Below, piece by piece: positions 14,909 through 23,936 of a stretch of 64,000 nucleotides of DNA (positions are counted from its first letter, which is position 1; the number at the start of each line of letters is the position of its first letter). The stretch lies in contig NZ_JACTGR010000006.1 in the NCBI RefSeq assembly GCF_014489075.1, positions 310,001-374,000 on the forward strand. The letters run 5' to 3'. The notes beneath the pieces are model-generated. The model made no database searches, was not told the origin of the DNA, and saw only the letters and a list, made by a program, of their open reading frames with translations. Both the position numbers and the translations under genes were made by a program. This DNA is from Sphingomonas sp. JC676. GTDB lineage: Bacteria > Pseudomonadota > Alphaproteobacteria > Sphingomonadales > Sphingomonadaceae.

Positions 14909-15952
14909 TTACTTGCCGAAGATGACTTGAGCGCCGGTCACGAGCAGGTCGTGGATGGCCTGCGCCGATTGGGTGCCGTTGTAGGTGAAATTGACGGTGG
15001 TTCCTCCGGTCACGCTGGTGACGGTGAAGTAAACCCCGGACAGCGCGAAGAAGGCGAACGTCGCGGTCAGCGCCACGCCGACGGTGATCGAGCCGGTGAG
15101 GAAGGTCATCGGGGCGCCTTCGCCTTCCTCGACGGCCTCGGCCTGAGCTGACCCGTTCCAGTGCACGGACTTGACCGTCTCCTTCTGAACGGTTCCATCG
15201 GCGAGATAGGCCATCGCCATCAATTGCCGATGGGCATCCGACTTCAGGAAAGGCAGATTCTCCAGCATCGCCAGCTGCGGCGGCTTGCCGGGATCGATCT
15301 TCCATTTGCCGTTGTTCAGCAAGGTGACAGTGCAGGCGCCGGCGATGAAGGATCCCGGAACGCTGACGACCGCCGCGTCGTTGCCCACGTTCGTCCAATC
15401 GGCGAGGGTCGACGAACCGAAATCTCCGACGTTCACGTAGAAGGTCAATTTCGGCGTCAGCGTCCTGCTTTGATTGGGAGAGGGCGACCAGGTCATGCCC
15501 ATGAAGCCCGCGGCGGTCATGATGCCGAACGACTGGTTGCTGTACCAGCCATTAGCCTCGTTATTCTCCTGGTCGAAGGGATTCGTGATGATCTTCAGCA
15601 TCTTGTCGGGGGCGGTTCCGCTGTCCAGCGTCAGCTTGGGCCCTTTGTTCGGCGGAACATTGGCATAGGCCGCATCCCAGACCTGGCCCAGATCGGTGTC
15701 CTGCGTGATCATCGAATCGACCTTGACGTTCAGGCCGACGGCATCGTTGCTGGCGCCCGCGCCAACGACATATTGTACCGGGATCGTGAAGGAGTTGGTG
15801 CTCGGATCGTTCGGGTCGATGGCAAGGGTCGCGCTCGAATTCGCGAACACCTTCGGGTCGCTGGCAAGCTCCGCGGGGCGAGACAGGAAGCACCAGAAGG
15901 TCTGCGTCGAGGAGGACTGGTTGATCAGATAGATCTTGTATTGGGTTGGCAT
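14909..15952 (-). CDS. Hypothetical protein, first gene of an unrecognised pair
   Basis: 347 residues from the ATG at 15952. No known family is recognised. No N-terminal signal peptide: the protein starts MPTQYKIYLINQSSSTQTFW, which reads as two beta-strands. The body is Ser/Thr/Asn-rich and beta-like (FTIPVQYVVGAGASNDAVGL, KLTFYVNVGDFGSSTLADW, ACTVTLLNNGKWKIDPG). A hydrophobic stretch at about residues 284-311 (VGVALTATFAFFALSGVYF) could insert into a membrane, followed by a short conserved-looking tail ending QVIFGK. Codon use is a little less GC-rich than its neighbours. Upstream is a 394-bp gap. The product could be a secreted or storage protein, or a membrane-active one; nothing decides between these. 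Confidence 0.65.
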   Translation of the reverse strand: MPTQYKIYLINQSSSTQTFWCFLSRPAELASDPKVFANSSATLAIDPNDPSTNSFTIPVQYVVGAGASNDAVGLNVKVDSMITQDTDLGQVWDAAYANVPPNKGPKLTLDSGTAPDKMLKIITNPFDQENNEANGWYSNQSFGIMTAAGFMGMTWSPSPNQSRTLTPKLTFYVNVGDFGSSTLADWTNVGNDAAVVSVPGSFIAGACTVTLLNNGKWKIDPGKPPQLAMLENLPFLKSDAHRQLMAMAYLADGTVQKETVKSVHWNGSAQAEAVEEGEGAPMTFLTGSITVGVALTATFAFFALSGVYFTVTSVTGGTTVNFTYNGTQSAQAIHDLLVTGAQVIFGK

Positions 15953-16346
15953 ATAAAGCTCCGTGATTTAAGTATATATCGCCATCCGCAAGGAATATGC
16001 GCCGAAATGGCGCAATTCCATGCAGTGATTTCGAACCATTCAACAGATGTAATAGGCGCGTTCGCGCAAGTCGTGACGTATATGACGCGTACCGGCGACC
16101 AGCAGACCGTACTGCTCATAGCCGTGGAATTAGATGTAGCGGCAATTTGTTGCCGAAGGTGAAGTTACTGAACCGATTTGGGGAGTTATTCGGCCTTGAT
16201 CGAGCGGATTAAGGTCCGATTCGGCGATTATCCCGCCGGACGCTCTCCGAATGCGTCGCGTGCCGGCGCGCCGGGACCGGCGTCCGCCGGCGATCGAACA
16301 GGGCGCCCTTGCCCCATGCCCCCAGGCGCGGCTAGGCCCTCGGCCC
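15953..16346. other. Intergenic region, 394 bp, no confident gene
   Basis: Relatively AT-rich at its left end (TTTAAGTATATAT near 15967), where the promoter for the minus-strand hypothetical pair should lie. A small inverted repeat GCGCCGAAATGGCGC is at about 15999-16013. A 51-codon plus-strand frame starts at 16007 but has no ribosome site or family match. The right part, before the gene at 16347, is GC-rich with no visible ribosome site. Confidence 0.5.
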
Positions 16347-17378
16347 ATGAACATGGTTTCCACGATCGGCGCCGAGCGCCTTCAGCGGCGCATGGCGCGC
16401 GGGTGCGAATTTCTGGGCTCCGAGGTCGCGATCATGTGCGGCGCGATGTCCTGGGTTTCGGAGCGCAACCTCGTCGCGGCGATGTCCAATGCCGGCGGGT
16501 TCGGACTGATCGCGTGCGGCGCGATGAGCCCCGAGCTGCTCGACAAGGAGATCGCGGGCACCAAGGCGCTGACGGACAAGCCGTTCGGCGTCAATCTGAT
16601 CACGATGCATCCGCAGCTCATGGAGCTGATCGAAGTGTGCAGCCGCCATGACGTCACCCACGTCGTCCTCGCCGGCGGGCTGCCGCCCGCGGGGTCGCTC
16701 GACGCGATCAAGGCGAACGGCGCCAAGCTGATCTGCTTCGCCCCGGCGCTGAGCCTCGCCAAGAAGCTGATCCGCTCGGGCGTCGACGCGCTGGTGGTCG
16801 AGGGGATGGAGGCCGGCGGCCATATCGGCCCGGTGTCGACCAGCGTGCTCGCGCAGGAGATCCTTCCCGAAGTCTCCGAGCAGGTCCCGGTTTTCGTCGC
16901 CGGCGGCATCGGCCGGGGCGAGGCGATCGCCGGCTATCTCGACATGGGCGCCGCCGGGGTCCAGCTCGGCACCCGCTTCGTCTGCGCGACCGAGAGCATC
17001 GCCCACGCCAATTTCAAGAAGGCGTTCATCCGCGCGTCGGCAAGGGATGCGATCGCCAGCGTCCAGATCGATCCGCGCCTGCCGGTGATTCCGGTCCGCG
17101 CGCTCAAGAACAGCTCGACCGAATTGTTCACCGCCAAGCAGCGCGAAGTCGCGCAGCTGCTCGACGAGGGCAAGGTCGAGATGATGGAGGCCCAGCTCCA
17201 GATCGAGCATTACTGGGCCGGGGCGCTCCGGCGCGCGGTGATCGACGGCGATGTCGAGAACGGCTCGCTGATGGCGGGCCAGTCGGTCGGCATGGTCAAC
17301 AAGGAAGAGCCCGTCGCCGAGATCATCGCCGCGCTGATGGCCGAGGCGGCCCACGCGCTGGAGAAGCGCGCGGCGTGA
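16347..17378 (+). CDS. Nitronate monooxygenase / FabK-like flavin enzyme
   Basis: 343 residues from the ATG at 16347. FMN-binding TIM barrel of the NMO/2-nitropropane dioxygenase family: VAAMSNAGGFGLIACGAMSP, PFGVNLITMHPQ, VVLAGGLPPAG, ALVVEGMEAGGHIG, VFVAGGIGRGEAIAGYLDMGAAGVQ and the terminal QSVGMV region. The EAGGHIG segment with its His matches the catalytic position of class I nitronate monooxygenases; FabK-type enoyl-ACP reductases share much of this. In alphaproteobacteria such genes are often labelled either way. Starts earlier in the frame are not supported. Stands alone; the next gene converges on it. Confidence 0.82.
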   Translation: MNMVSTIGAERLQRRMARGCEFLGSEVAIMCGAMSWVSERNLVAAMSNAGGFGLIACGAMSPELLDKEIAGTKALTDKPFGVNLITMHPQLMELIEVCSRHDVTHVVLAGGLPPAGSLDAIKANGAKLICFAPALSLAKKLIRSGVDALVVEGMEAGGHIGPVSTSVLAQEILPEVSEQVPVFVAGGIGRGEAIAGYLDMGAAGVQLGTRFVCATESIAHANFKKAFIRASARDAIASVQIDPRLPVIPVRALKNSSTELFTAKQREVAQLLDEGKVEMMEAQLQIEHYWAGALRRAVIDGDVENGSLMAGQSVGMVNKEEPVAEIIAALMAEAAHALEKRAA

Positions 17379-17408
17379 TTGGTTGCGGGCCGGCGCCGCC
17401 TAAAAGCG

Positions 17409-18371
17409 CTAGCCTCGCCCCCCGCGCATCCAGCGCCACAGCTCGCCCAGGCATTGCAGCGTCCAGATCACCGCCACCGCGATGATCGCGATGCCCAGCG
17501 CCAGGTTGAGGCTCTCCTGCAGCTTGGCGGCCTGCTCGGCGGGCATGGTGAGCGGCACCACGGTCGCCCATTGCCCGGCGCGGTGGAGCAGTGCCGCGAG
17601 GATCACGCCGCCGACCGCCGTGGTGATGCCGAAGAACCCGACCAGCCAGCGCGCCTGCGGGCGGAGCCAGCGCAGCACATTATAGACCAGCCGCCCGGCG
17701 AGCAGCGCCAGGATCAGCCAGTAGAGCTGCGTCCAGACCGGCGCGAGCTCGAGCCGGAAATCGGCGCTGTGCGTGGCGAAGGGCAGCTGCACCGCGCCCA
17801 CCCACCACAACAGCATCAGCACGCCGGCCGCGACTTCGAACGCATGTTCCCAGCGCTTCCGGGGCTTGTCGCCAATGAGCTGCGAAAGCTCGGGCAGTTC
17901 GGGCAGCTCGCCCGGCTTCCAGTTGCGGAAATACCGGTCGACGCCGCCATAGCGCTCTACAATCGCGAACACGATCGTCACCGATCCCACCGTCCCCGCC
18001 AGCGACCACCAGAGCGAGCCGAGCATGTCGACGATCATCGGCCCTGGCGGTCCCTGATAGACCACGCCCTTCACCACCGCGGTGACGATCACCACCACCG
18101 CGACGATCGCGCCGATCATCTTGAGGAAATAGAGGTAGAAGGGGTAGAGCTCAGGCCCGATCAGCCATTGCTGCGACCGGTAGCGCGCCGCCACCGTCAG
18201 CGGATGGCCGAACTCGCGGAGCAGCCCTGTCCAGTCGACATGGCCGGTGCGCTCCTCGCGCTCCTCGGCCTGGGCGAGCAGCACGTCGCGCAGCTCGGCG
18301 ATGATGTCGTCGGCGTCCTTCGCCGGCAGGTTGCGGCGCACCGCCGCCAGATAACGGTCCAGCAGGTCCAT
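17409..18371 (-). CDS. HAAS-domain membrane protein coupled to PadR regulator
   Basis: 320 residues. The N-terminal 60 residues (MDLLDRYLAAVRRNLPAKDA, DDIIAELRDVLLAQAEEREE) form the HAAS helical domain that is typically encoded right after a padR gene. At least six hydrophobic segments follow (about 95-115, 128-150, 190-210, 225-245, 255-275, 290-312). Start is the ATG at 18371, overlapping the padR stop by 1 bp (TGATG). HAAS proteins are thought to take part in signalling or transport adjusted by the partner PadR, but no ligand is known. No transporter motif is visible. Confidence 0.82.
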   Translation of the reverse strand: MDLLDRYLAAVRRNLPAKDADDIIAELRDVLLAQAEEREERTGHVDWTGLLREFGHPLTVAARYRSQQWLIGPELYPFYLYFLKMIGAIVAVVVIVTAVVKGVVYQGPPGPMIVDMLGSLWWSLAGTVGSVTIVFAIVERYGGVDRYFRNWKPGELPELPELSQLIGDKPRKRWEHAFEVAAGVLMLLWWVGAVQLPFATHSADFRLELAPVWTQLYWLILALLAGRLVYNVLRWLRPQARWLVGFFGITTAVGGVILAALLHRAGQWATVVPLTMPAEQAAKLQESLNLALGIAIIAVAVIWTLQCLGELWRWMRGGRG

Positions 18372-18712
18372 CACTTGTCCTTCTCGGTAAGGCGTAGGAT
18401 CGATTCCGAAATCGCGTTCCATTCGGCGAGCAATTGGCCGAGCACCGCGAGGCCCACCGGGCTCAGCCGGTAGAAGCGCTTGTTGCGCCTTTCCTCCTCG
18501 CGCCATTCGCTGGTGAGCAGGCCCTGCGTCTCCAGCCGCCGCAGCAGCGGATACAGCGCGCCCTCCTCGATCGGCAGCCCGGCTTCCTCCAGGCTGACGC
18601 GCAGCGTGTAGCCATAGCGCTCCTCGCGCAGCGCCCCGAGCACCGCCAGCACCAGCGAACCCCGGCGCAGCTCGATGCGCAATTTCTCGAACAGATCGTC
18701 TTCGACTGGCAC
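18371..18712 (-). CDS. PadR-family transcriptional regulator
   Basis: 113 residues, typical of small PadR-s2 proteins. Winged HTH: RIELRRGSLVLAVLGALREE, YGYTLRVSLEEAGLPIEEGALYPLLRRLE as helix-turn-helix plus recognition helix, then RRNKRFYRLSPVG as the wing. C-terminal dimer helix LAVLGQLLAEWNAISESILR. It forms an operon with the downstream HAAS membrane protein (1-bp overlap). A perfect 15-bp palindrome lies 18-32 bp upstream of the ATG, so autorepression is likely. Confidence 0.92.
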   Translation of the reverse strand: MPVEDDLFEKLRIELRRGSLVLAVLGALREERYGYTLRVSLEEAGLPIEEGALYPLLRRLETQGLLTSEWREEERRNKRFYRLSPVGLAVLGQLLAEWNAISESILRLTEKDK

Positions 18713-18729
18713 GGCCTATGTCTCGCATC

Positions 18730-18744
18730 GTGTATGACATACAC
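18730..18744. promoter_or_regulatory. PadR-type operator palindrome
   Basis: GTGTATG-A-CATACAC is a perfect 7+1+7 bp palindrome just upstream of padR. A further half-like TATATGACACAC follows. The ATGAC core matches the ATGT/ATGAC-type sequences typical of PadR operators. Confidence 0.6.
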
Positions 18745-18886
18745 TATATGACACACAGTACCGTGCGATGCAAGGTATAACCGCACTCCGGGGAATCCCG
18801 GGTGTAAACCCCTGAGATACTTATTCTCTCTATAAGGAAATCATGAGGGCGCGGGGGGAGTCGCGCTGCCCAACGGGGGGTGATTC

Positions 18887-19537
18887 ATGGTTCGATTCGG
18901 CATCGCGCTGGCTACCTTGAGCGCAATCGCATTTCTCGCCGCGCCCGCATCGGCGCAGGGCTGGAGCCAGCCGCCACGCCCGCCCGCCGGCGCCGCGTCC
19001 AACCAGGCGGTCCCGCCGCTGGGTCCCGATGGGCGCTATGTCACGCTCAACCAGGGGCTGAGCCAGGACGAGACCAGCTGGCACGTCCGCGCCGCGCTCA
19101 ATGTCGCCGCGCTCGGCTGCCGCGACGCTGCGGAGCGCGCGACGGTCGCCGCCTATAACCGGCTGATCGCGCGGAACAGCGTGGTTCTCGCCGCCGCGGC
19201 TTCGGGCGTGAAGACCGGCTATCGCGCGCGCTACGGCGCCGACTGGGAGCCCATGCACGACCGCGACATGACCCGGCTCTACAATTTCTTCGCCCAGCCC
19301 CCGGCGCAGCAGCGCTTCTGCGCAGTGGCGCGCGCGGTGCTGGCCGAGGCGCAGACGGTGCGGCCCGGCGATTTCGCGGCCTTCGCCTCGGCGGCGTTGC
19401 CGCGGCTCGAGGCGCCGTTCACCGATTTCTATCGCGATTACGACGCGTATCGCACCGCTTATGCCGAATGGCGCAGCGGCGCGGCATCGTCGGTGATGGC
19501 GATGGCCTCGGTTCCGGACAGCCCGGGCGCCCGCTGA
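18887..19537 (+). CDS. Conserved exported protein of unknown function
   Basis: 216 residues. Signal peptide MVRFGIALATLSAIAFLAAPASA, then a Pro-rich linker (WSQPPRPPAGAAS) and a mostly helical domain: ETSWHVRAALNVAALGCRDA, AYNRLIARNSVVLAAAASGVKTGYRARYG, MTRLYNFFAQPPAQQRFCAVARAVLAEA and FTDFYRDYDAYRTAYAEWR. Two Cys in this domain could form a disulfide. Proteins of this layout are common in sphingomonads, but no function is known to me. GGGGGG upstream of the ATG serves as ribosome site. Followed by ptsP 65 bp away. Confidence 0.8.
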   Translation: MVRFGIALATLSAIAFLAAPASAQGWSQPPRPPAGAASNQAVPPLGPDGRYVTLNQGLSQDETSWHVRAALNVAALGCRDAAERATVAAYNRLIARNSVVLAAAASGVKTGYRARYGADWEPMHDRDMTRLYNFFAQPPAQQRFCAVARAVLAEAQTVRPGDFAAFASAALPRLEAPFTDFYRDYDAYRTAYAEWRSGAASSVMAMASVPDSPGAR

Positions 19538-19602
19538 ACTAAGCCGCGCTCCCTCACGCGCGAGTAATGGCGTGCGCTGACACAATCTGTTAGCGCCCCC
19601 TC

Positions 19603-21879
19603 ATGGCCCTCACTGCCGCTGCTTCAGCCCGGGAAATCCTCACACGCCTTCACGACGTGATGGCGAAACGGCTTCCCGCCCAGTCGAAGCTCAATTCGGT
19701 CGTCAACACGATCGGCGAGGTGCTGCACAGTGAGGTCTGCTCGATCTATCTGCTGCGCGAAGGCGTGCTCGAGCTGTTCGCCACGCGCGGCCTCGCGCAG
19801 GAGGCGGTCCATGTCACCAAGCTGGCAATGGGCGAGGGGCTGGTCGGCACGATCGCCCAGCATGTCGAGACGCTCAATCTCGACGAGGCCGAGATGCACC
19901 CGGCCTTCGCCTATCGCCCCGAAACGGGTGAAGAGGCGTATCACAGCTTCGCCGGGGTCCCGATCATCCGCCGCGAGCGCGCGGTGGGCGTGCTCGCCGT
20001 CCAGCACGCCGAACCGCGCCGCTATGCCGATGTCGAGATCGAGGCGCTGCAGACCGTGGCGATGGTGCTCTCCGAGCTGATCGCCAATGCCGATCTGGTC
20101 GATTCCACCGGCGGCGGCACGACGCGCCCGCAATCGACCGCGGCGACCCATGCCCAGGGCTTCAAGCTGGTCGAGGGCATGGCCGCCGGCGTCGCGGTGT
20201 TCCACCAGCCGCGCATCACGATCGAGCACACCGTCGCGGAGGATATCGAGGCCGAGCGGCACCGCGTCTATGCCGCGTTCGACAAGATGCGCGAGCAGAT
20301 CGAGCGCATGGCCAGCCAGGCCGAATTCGGCGGCGGCGGCGAGCATGACGAGGTCCTCGCGACCTACAAGATGTTCGCATATGACGAAGGCTGGAGCCGC
20401 CGGATCAACGAGGCGATCGATTCGGGCCTGACCGCCGAGGCGGCGATCGAGCGCGTCCAGCAGCGCACCCGCCAGCGCATGCGCGAGATCGACGATCCGC
20501 TGCTGCGCGATCGGATGCACGACCTGGAGGATCTCTCCAACCGGCTGCTCCGTACGGTTTCGGGCCAGCTCGGCACGGCAGCGTCGATGGGCCTGCGCCA
20601 GGATTCGATCCTGATCGCCCGCAATCTCGGCCCCGCCGAACTGCTCGAATATGACCGCCGCCGGCTGAAGGGCGTGGTGCTCGAGGAAGGCTCGCTGACC
20701 GCGCACGTCACCATCGTCGCCCGCGCGATGGGCGTGCCGGTGCTGGGCCGCGTCCGCGACGTCCGCCAGCTGATCGCCGAAGGCGACATGCTGCTGCTCG
20801 ATACCAGCGAGGAGAGCCTGCTCGTCCGCCCCAGCAGCGCGATGCAGGAGGCGTTCGAGGCCAAGCTCGCGCTCAGCCAGAAGCGTCGCGCCGCATTCGC
20901 CCGGCTGCGCTCCGAGGCGCCGATCACGCTTGACGGCCACCGCGTCACGGTGATGGTCAATGCAGGCCTGCGCGACGATATCGCCGCGGTCGACCTGACC
21001 GGCGCCGACGGCATCGGCCTGTTCCGCACCGAATTCCAGTTCCTCGTCTCGGCGACCCTGCCCCAGCGCGAGGCGCAGCGCCGGCTCTACAAAGATGTGC
21101 TCGAGGGGGTCGGCGAGAAATCGGTCACCTTCCGCACTGTCGATATCGGCGGCGACAAGGCCTTGCCCTATCTCGACCATGACGAGGAAGGCGACGAGGA
21201 AAACCCGGCAATGGGCTGGCGCGCGCTGCGCCTCGCGCTCGAGCGCGGCGGGCTGATGAAGGCGCAGGCGCGCGCGCTGATCGAGGCGGGCGCCGGCCGC
21301 ACGCTCAACATCATGTTCCCGATGGTCTCCGAACCCTGGGAATTCGACGAGGCGCGCGCCTTGTTCGAGGCGCAACGCGCCTGGCTCGCGGCGCGCGGCA
21401 AGAAGATGCCCGCCGAGATCCGCTACGGCGCGATGCTCGAAGTGCCCGCGCTCGCCGAAGTGCTCGATCTGCTGCTGCCCAAGGTGGATTTCCTGTCGAT
21501 CGGCACCAATGATCTCACCCAGTTCCTCTTCGCCGCCGATCGCGCGCATCCTAAGCTGGCGCTGCGCTATGACTGGCTGAGCCCGTCGATCCTGCGCTTC
21601 CTCAAGCGCGTCACCGATCAGGCGCACGCCGCCGGCGTCCCCGTCGCGGTCTGCGGCGAAATGGGCGGGCGTCCGCTCGAGGCGATGGCGCTGATCGGGC
21701 TCGGCATCGATCGGCTTTCGATCACCCCGGCGGCGGTCGGCCCGATCAAGGCGATGGTCCGCTCGCTCGATCGTGCCAGCCTGATGAAGGTGGTCGAGAT
21801 CCAGCTCGCCGACCCGCGCACCTCGCTGCGCGCCGCGCTCGAAGCCTGGGCGCAGGAACATTCGGTCGAACTGGCCTGA
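19603..21879 (+). CDS. ptsP: Phosphoenolpyruvate-protein phosphotransferase of the nitrogen PTS (EI-Ntr)
   Basis: 758 residues: an N-terminal GAF domain (about 20-170, SVVNTIGEVLHSEVCSIYLL to VLAVQH) followed by a full enzyme I. Phospho-acceptor His368 lies in GSLTAHVTIVARAMGVP. The PEP-binding barrel shows FRTEFQFL, VDIGGDKALPYL, MGWRALRLALERGGLM and GTNDLTQFLFAADRAHP with CGEMGGRPLE. EI-Ntr passes phosphate from PEP to NPr and EIIA-Ntr, a regulatory chain controlling potassium, nitrogen and polymer metabolism; in alphaproteobacteria the GAF domain senses glutamine. No ribosome site is evident before the ATG. NPr and EIIA genes are not in the window. Confidence 0.95.
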   Translation: MALTAAASAREILTRLHDVMAKRLPAQSKLNSVVNTIGEVLHSEVCSIYLLREGVLELFATRGLAQEAVHVTKLAMGEGLVGTIAQHVETLNLDEAEMHPAFAYRPETGEEAYHSFAGVPIIRRERAVGVLAVQHAEPRRYADVEIEALQTVAMVLSELIANADLVDSTGGGTTRPQSTAATHAQGFKLVEGMAAGVAVFHQPRITIEHTVAEDIEAERHRVYAAFDKMREQIERMASQAEFGGGGEHDEVLATYKMFAYDEGWSRRINEAIDSGLTAEAAIERVQQRTRQRMREIDDPLLRDRMHDLEDLSNRLLRTVSGQLGTAASMGLRQDSILIARNLGPAELLEYDRRRLKGVVLEEGSLTAHVTIVARAMGVPVLGRVRDVRQLIAEGDMLLLDTSEESLLVRPSSAMQEAFEAKLALSQKRRAAFARLRSEAPITLDGHRVTVMVNAGLRDDIAAVDLTGADGIGLFRTEFQFLVSATLPQREAQRRLYKDVLEGVGEKSVTFRTVDIGGDKALPYLDHDEEGDEENPAMGWRALRLALERGGLMKAQARALIEAGAGRTLNIMFPMVSEPWEFDEARALFEAQRAWLAARGKKMPAEIRYGAMLEVPALAEVLDLLLPKVDFLSIGTNDLTQFLFAADRAHPKLALRYDWLSPSILRFLKRVTDQAHAAGVPVAVCGEMGGRPLEAMALIGLGIDRLSITPAAVGPIKAMVRSLDRASLMKVVEIQLADPRTSLRAALEAWAQEHSVELA

Positions 21880-21990
21880 TCTGCGGGCGATTGGGCATCG
21901 GGCAGCGTTGACACTCGCTGCGCGCTGGCCGACACCGCCCAGCAACAGGTGCGCGGCACACAGGCAAGACCCGTTCACCGGAGGTATTTG

Positions 21991-22890
21991 ATGGAAGGCG
22001 AGCACGCCGAAGACCCGACGCTGTTTCCCGCCAAGGTAGGCGAGAAGCTGCGCGCCGCGCGTGAGGCGCAGGGACTCGATCTCGCCGAGGTCGCTAACCG
22101 CACACGCATCCCGCTCCGGCATTTGGAAGCGATCGAGAAGGGCAATTATACCGGTTTGCCCTCGGTCACCTATGCGATGGGCTTCGCCAAGGCCTATGCC
22201 CGCGCGATCGGCGCCGACGAAGTGGACATCGCGCGCGATGTGCGCGCCGAGCTCGGCCAGTATGAGCGCGCCGCGCCGATGGCCGAATATCCTCTCGACG
22301 ACCCCAGCCGCGTGCCGCCGCGCGGCCTCGCATGGGCCGGGCTGATCGTCGCGGTGCTGGTATTGGTCGGCGTCGGGCTCTGGTACGGCACCAATCTCTT
22401 CCGCGGCGGCGCGCCCGCAACCGACGGGCTGGTCCAGGTCCAGGACAATGCTGCGACGCCGGCGCCCGACAACGGCACCGCCGCCGTGCCGGTTCCGGCA
22501 GGCCAGGAGCATGTCACGCTCGTCGCGCTCGACACGGTCTGGCTGCGCGTCAGCGACGAGACCGGCAAGCGGCTGTTCGAGAAGGAAATGGCGCCGGGCG
22601 AGCGCTACGAGGTGCCGATCGAAGTCGCGCATCCGATTGCCCGGATCGGCCGGCCCGACAAGCTCCAGGTGACGATCAACGGTTCGAACGTGCCGCCGCT
22701 CGGCGCCGGCGATCAGGCGGTCAGCGTCGATGTCAGCGCCGCCGCGCTCCGCGCCCGCGCGGCACCGGGCGCAACGCCGACGCCCGGCGCCACGTCCACG
22801 CCCGCGCGCACCGGCCAGCGCCGTCTCGGCCCGCCCACGCCGGCAGGCCTGGACTATTCGACGCCCGCCAATTCGAGCGCCGCGCCTTGA
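21991..22890 (+). CDS. RodZ-like cytoskeletal protein (HTH, one membrane segment, DUF4115)
   Basis: 299 residues from ATG at 21991 with CCGGAGG upstream. Xre-type HTH at about 14-80 (VGEKLRAAREAQGLDLAEVA, TRIPLRHLEAIEKGNY), one transmembrane helix at about 113-133, then a Pro/Ala linker. The periplasmic DUF4115 domain follows (HVTLVALDTVWLRVSDETGK, LFEKEMAPGERYEVP), and a Pro/Thr-rich tail. RodZ proteins bind MreB through the HTH and hold the rod-shape complex at the membrane. This layout is complete. cpoB follows 77 bp downstream. Confidence 0.85.
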   Translation: MEGEHAEDPTLFPAKVGEKLRAAREAQGLDLAEVANRTRIPLRHLEAIEKGNYTGLPSVTYAMGFAKAYARAIGADEVDIARDVRAELGQYERAAPMAEYPLDDPSRVPPRGLAWAGLIVAVLVLVGVGLWYGTNLFRGGAPATDGLVQVQDNAATPAPDNGTAAVPVPAGQEHVTLVALDTVWLRVSDETGKRLFEKEMAPGERYEVPIEVAHPIARIGRPDKLQVTINGSNVPPLGAGDQAVSVDVSAAALRARAAPGATPTPGATSTPARTGQRRLGPPTPAGLDYSTPANSSAAP

Positions 22891-22967
22891 GGCTGGCGTC
22901 GATACTTCGCTATATTCGTGTCTTCTTTGTTTTTCCGGCTGAAACTGCGCCACCCGGGGGTTTGACT

Positions 22968-23936
22968 ATGCGTTTCGTGATGGCTGCGGCGGTCCTCGCC
23001 GCGATGGGCGTGAGCGGCACCGCCGCCGCGCAGACGGCGATCGTGACGGTCGAGGGCCGCGTCGACCGGCTCGAGCGCGAGATGCGTGCCGTGCAGCGCA
23101 AGATATTCCCCGGCGGCGCCGGCAAGACGGTCGAGGCGCAGATCACGCCCGAGACCAGCACGGTCGTCCCCGGCTCGCCGGTCGATACCCCGCTCGCCGA
23201 TCTCACTCAGCGCGTCGGCGCGCTCGAGGGCCAGATCCAGCAGATGACCGGCCAGATCGAGCAGGACCAGAATCGCCTGCGGCTGCTCGAGGAGGCGTTC
23301 AACGCCTATAAGCGCGCCACCGATACGCGGCTCGCCACGCTGGAGACCGCTTCGCGCCCGCCCGCCGGCGACGCGATGGGCGATGCGAGCGGCACCACGG
23401 TGATCGACGCGCCGCTGCCCGTGATCGCGAAGCCGGTCGACAAGCCCTTCACCAGAGTCGTGCCCGCCGCCGACAAGCCCGCCGCGAAGCCGACCGGCCC
23501 GCGCGCGGAGCAGGTCGCGGCGATCGAGAAACCCAATAGCGGCGATCCCGCCGAGGACGGCTATGCCTATGGCTTCCGCCTGTGGCAGGCCAAGCTCTAT
23601 CCCGAGGCGCGCCGCGAGCTCGAGGCGGTGGCGACGAAGTATCCGACGCACCGCCGCGCCAGCTATGCGCAGAACTTGCTCGGCCGCGCCTATCTCGACG
23701 CCGGGGCGCCCAGCCTCGCCGCGGTGGCGTTCTACGAGAATTACAAGAAGAACCCCAATGGCGAGCGCGCCGGCGACAGCCTCTATTATCTGGCGCAGGC
23801 GCTCACCAAGCTGAAGAAGCCGTCGAGCGAGATCTGCAAGGTCTATACCGAGCTGACCCAACTCTATGGCGAGCGGCTCAACGCCGAGATGAAGGCCGGG
23901 GTCGCTCAGGGACGTGCCGCCAACAAGTGCCAGTGA
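22968..23936 (+). CDS. cpoB: Cell-division coordinator CpoB (YbgF-like)
   Basis: 322 residues from the ATG at 22968. Signal peptide (MRFVMAAAVLAAMGVSGTAAA), then a coiled-coil trimerisation region (VDRLEREMRAVQRKIF and LTQRVGALEGQIQQMTGQIE). A long Pro/Ala linker follows, then TPR repeats (AYGFRLWQAKLYPEARRELE; AQNLLGRAYLDAGAPSLAAVAFYENYKKNP; DSLYYLAQALTKLKK). CpoB acts in the periplasm, coupling the Tol-Pal system to peptidoglycan synthesis during division. The tilS gene overlaps its 3' end by 23 bp, so the two are translationally linked. Tol-Pal genes are not present here. Confidence 0.88.
   Translation: MRFVMAAAVLAAMGVSGTAAAQTAIVTVEGRVDRLEREMRAVQRKIFPGGAGKTVEAQITPETSTVVPGSPVDTPLADLTQRVGALEGQIQQMTGQIEQDQNRLRLLEEAFNAYKRATDTRLATLETASRPPAGDAMGDASGTTVIDAPLPVIAKPVDKPFTRVVPAADKPAAKPTGPRAEQVAAIEKPNSGDPAEDGYAYGFRLWQAKLYPEARRELEAVATKYPTHRRASYAQNLLGRAYLDAGAPSLAAVAFYENYKKNPNGERAGDSLYYLAQALTKLKKPSSEICKVYTELTQLYGERLNAEMKAGVAQGRAANKCQ

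Noticed and set aside
16007..16162. 51-codon plus-strand frame in the 394-bp gap (MAQFHAVISNHSTD...)
   Set aside because: No ribosome site, no recognisable family, contains an antisense frame of similar length; kept only as a note in the intergenic entry.
19624..22953. 1109-codon open frame on the minus strand
   Set aside because: Antisense to ptsP and the rodZ-like gene; composition is that of a GC-rich shadow (His/Arg/Asp/Ala repeats) with no domain.
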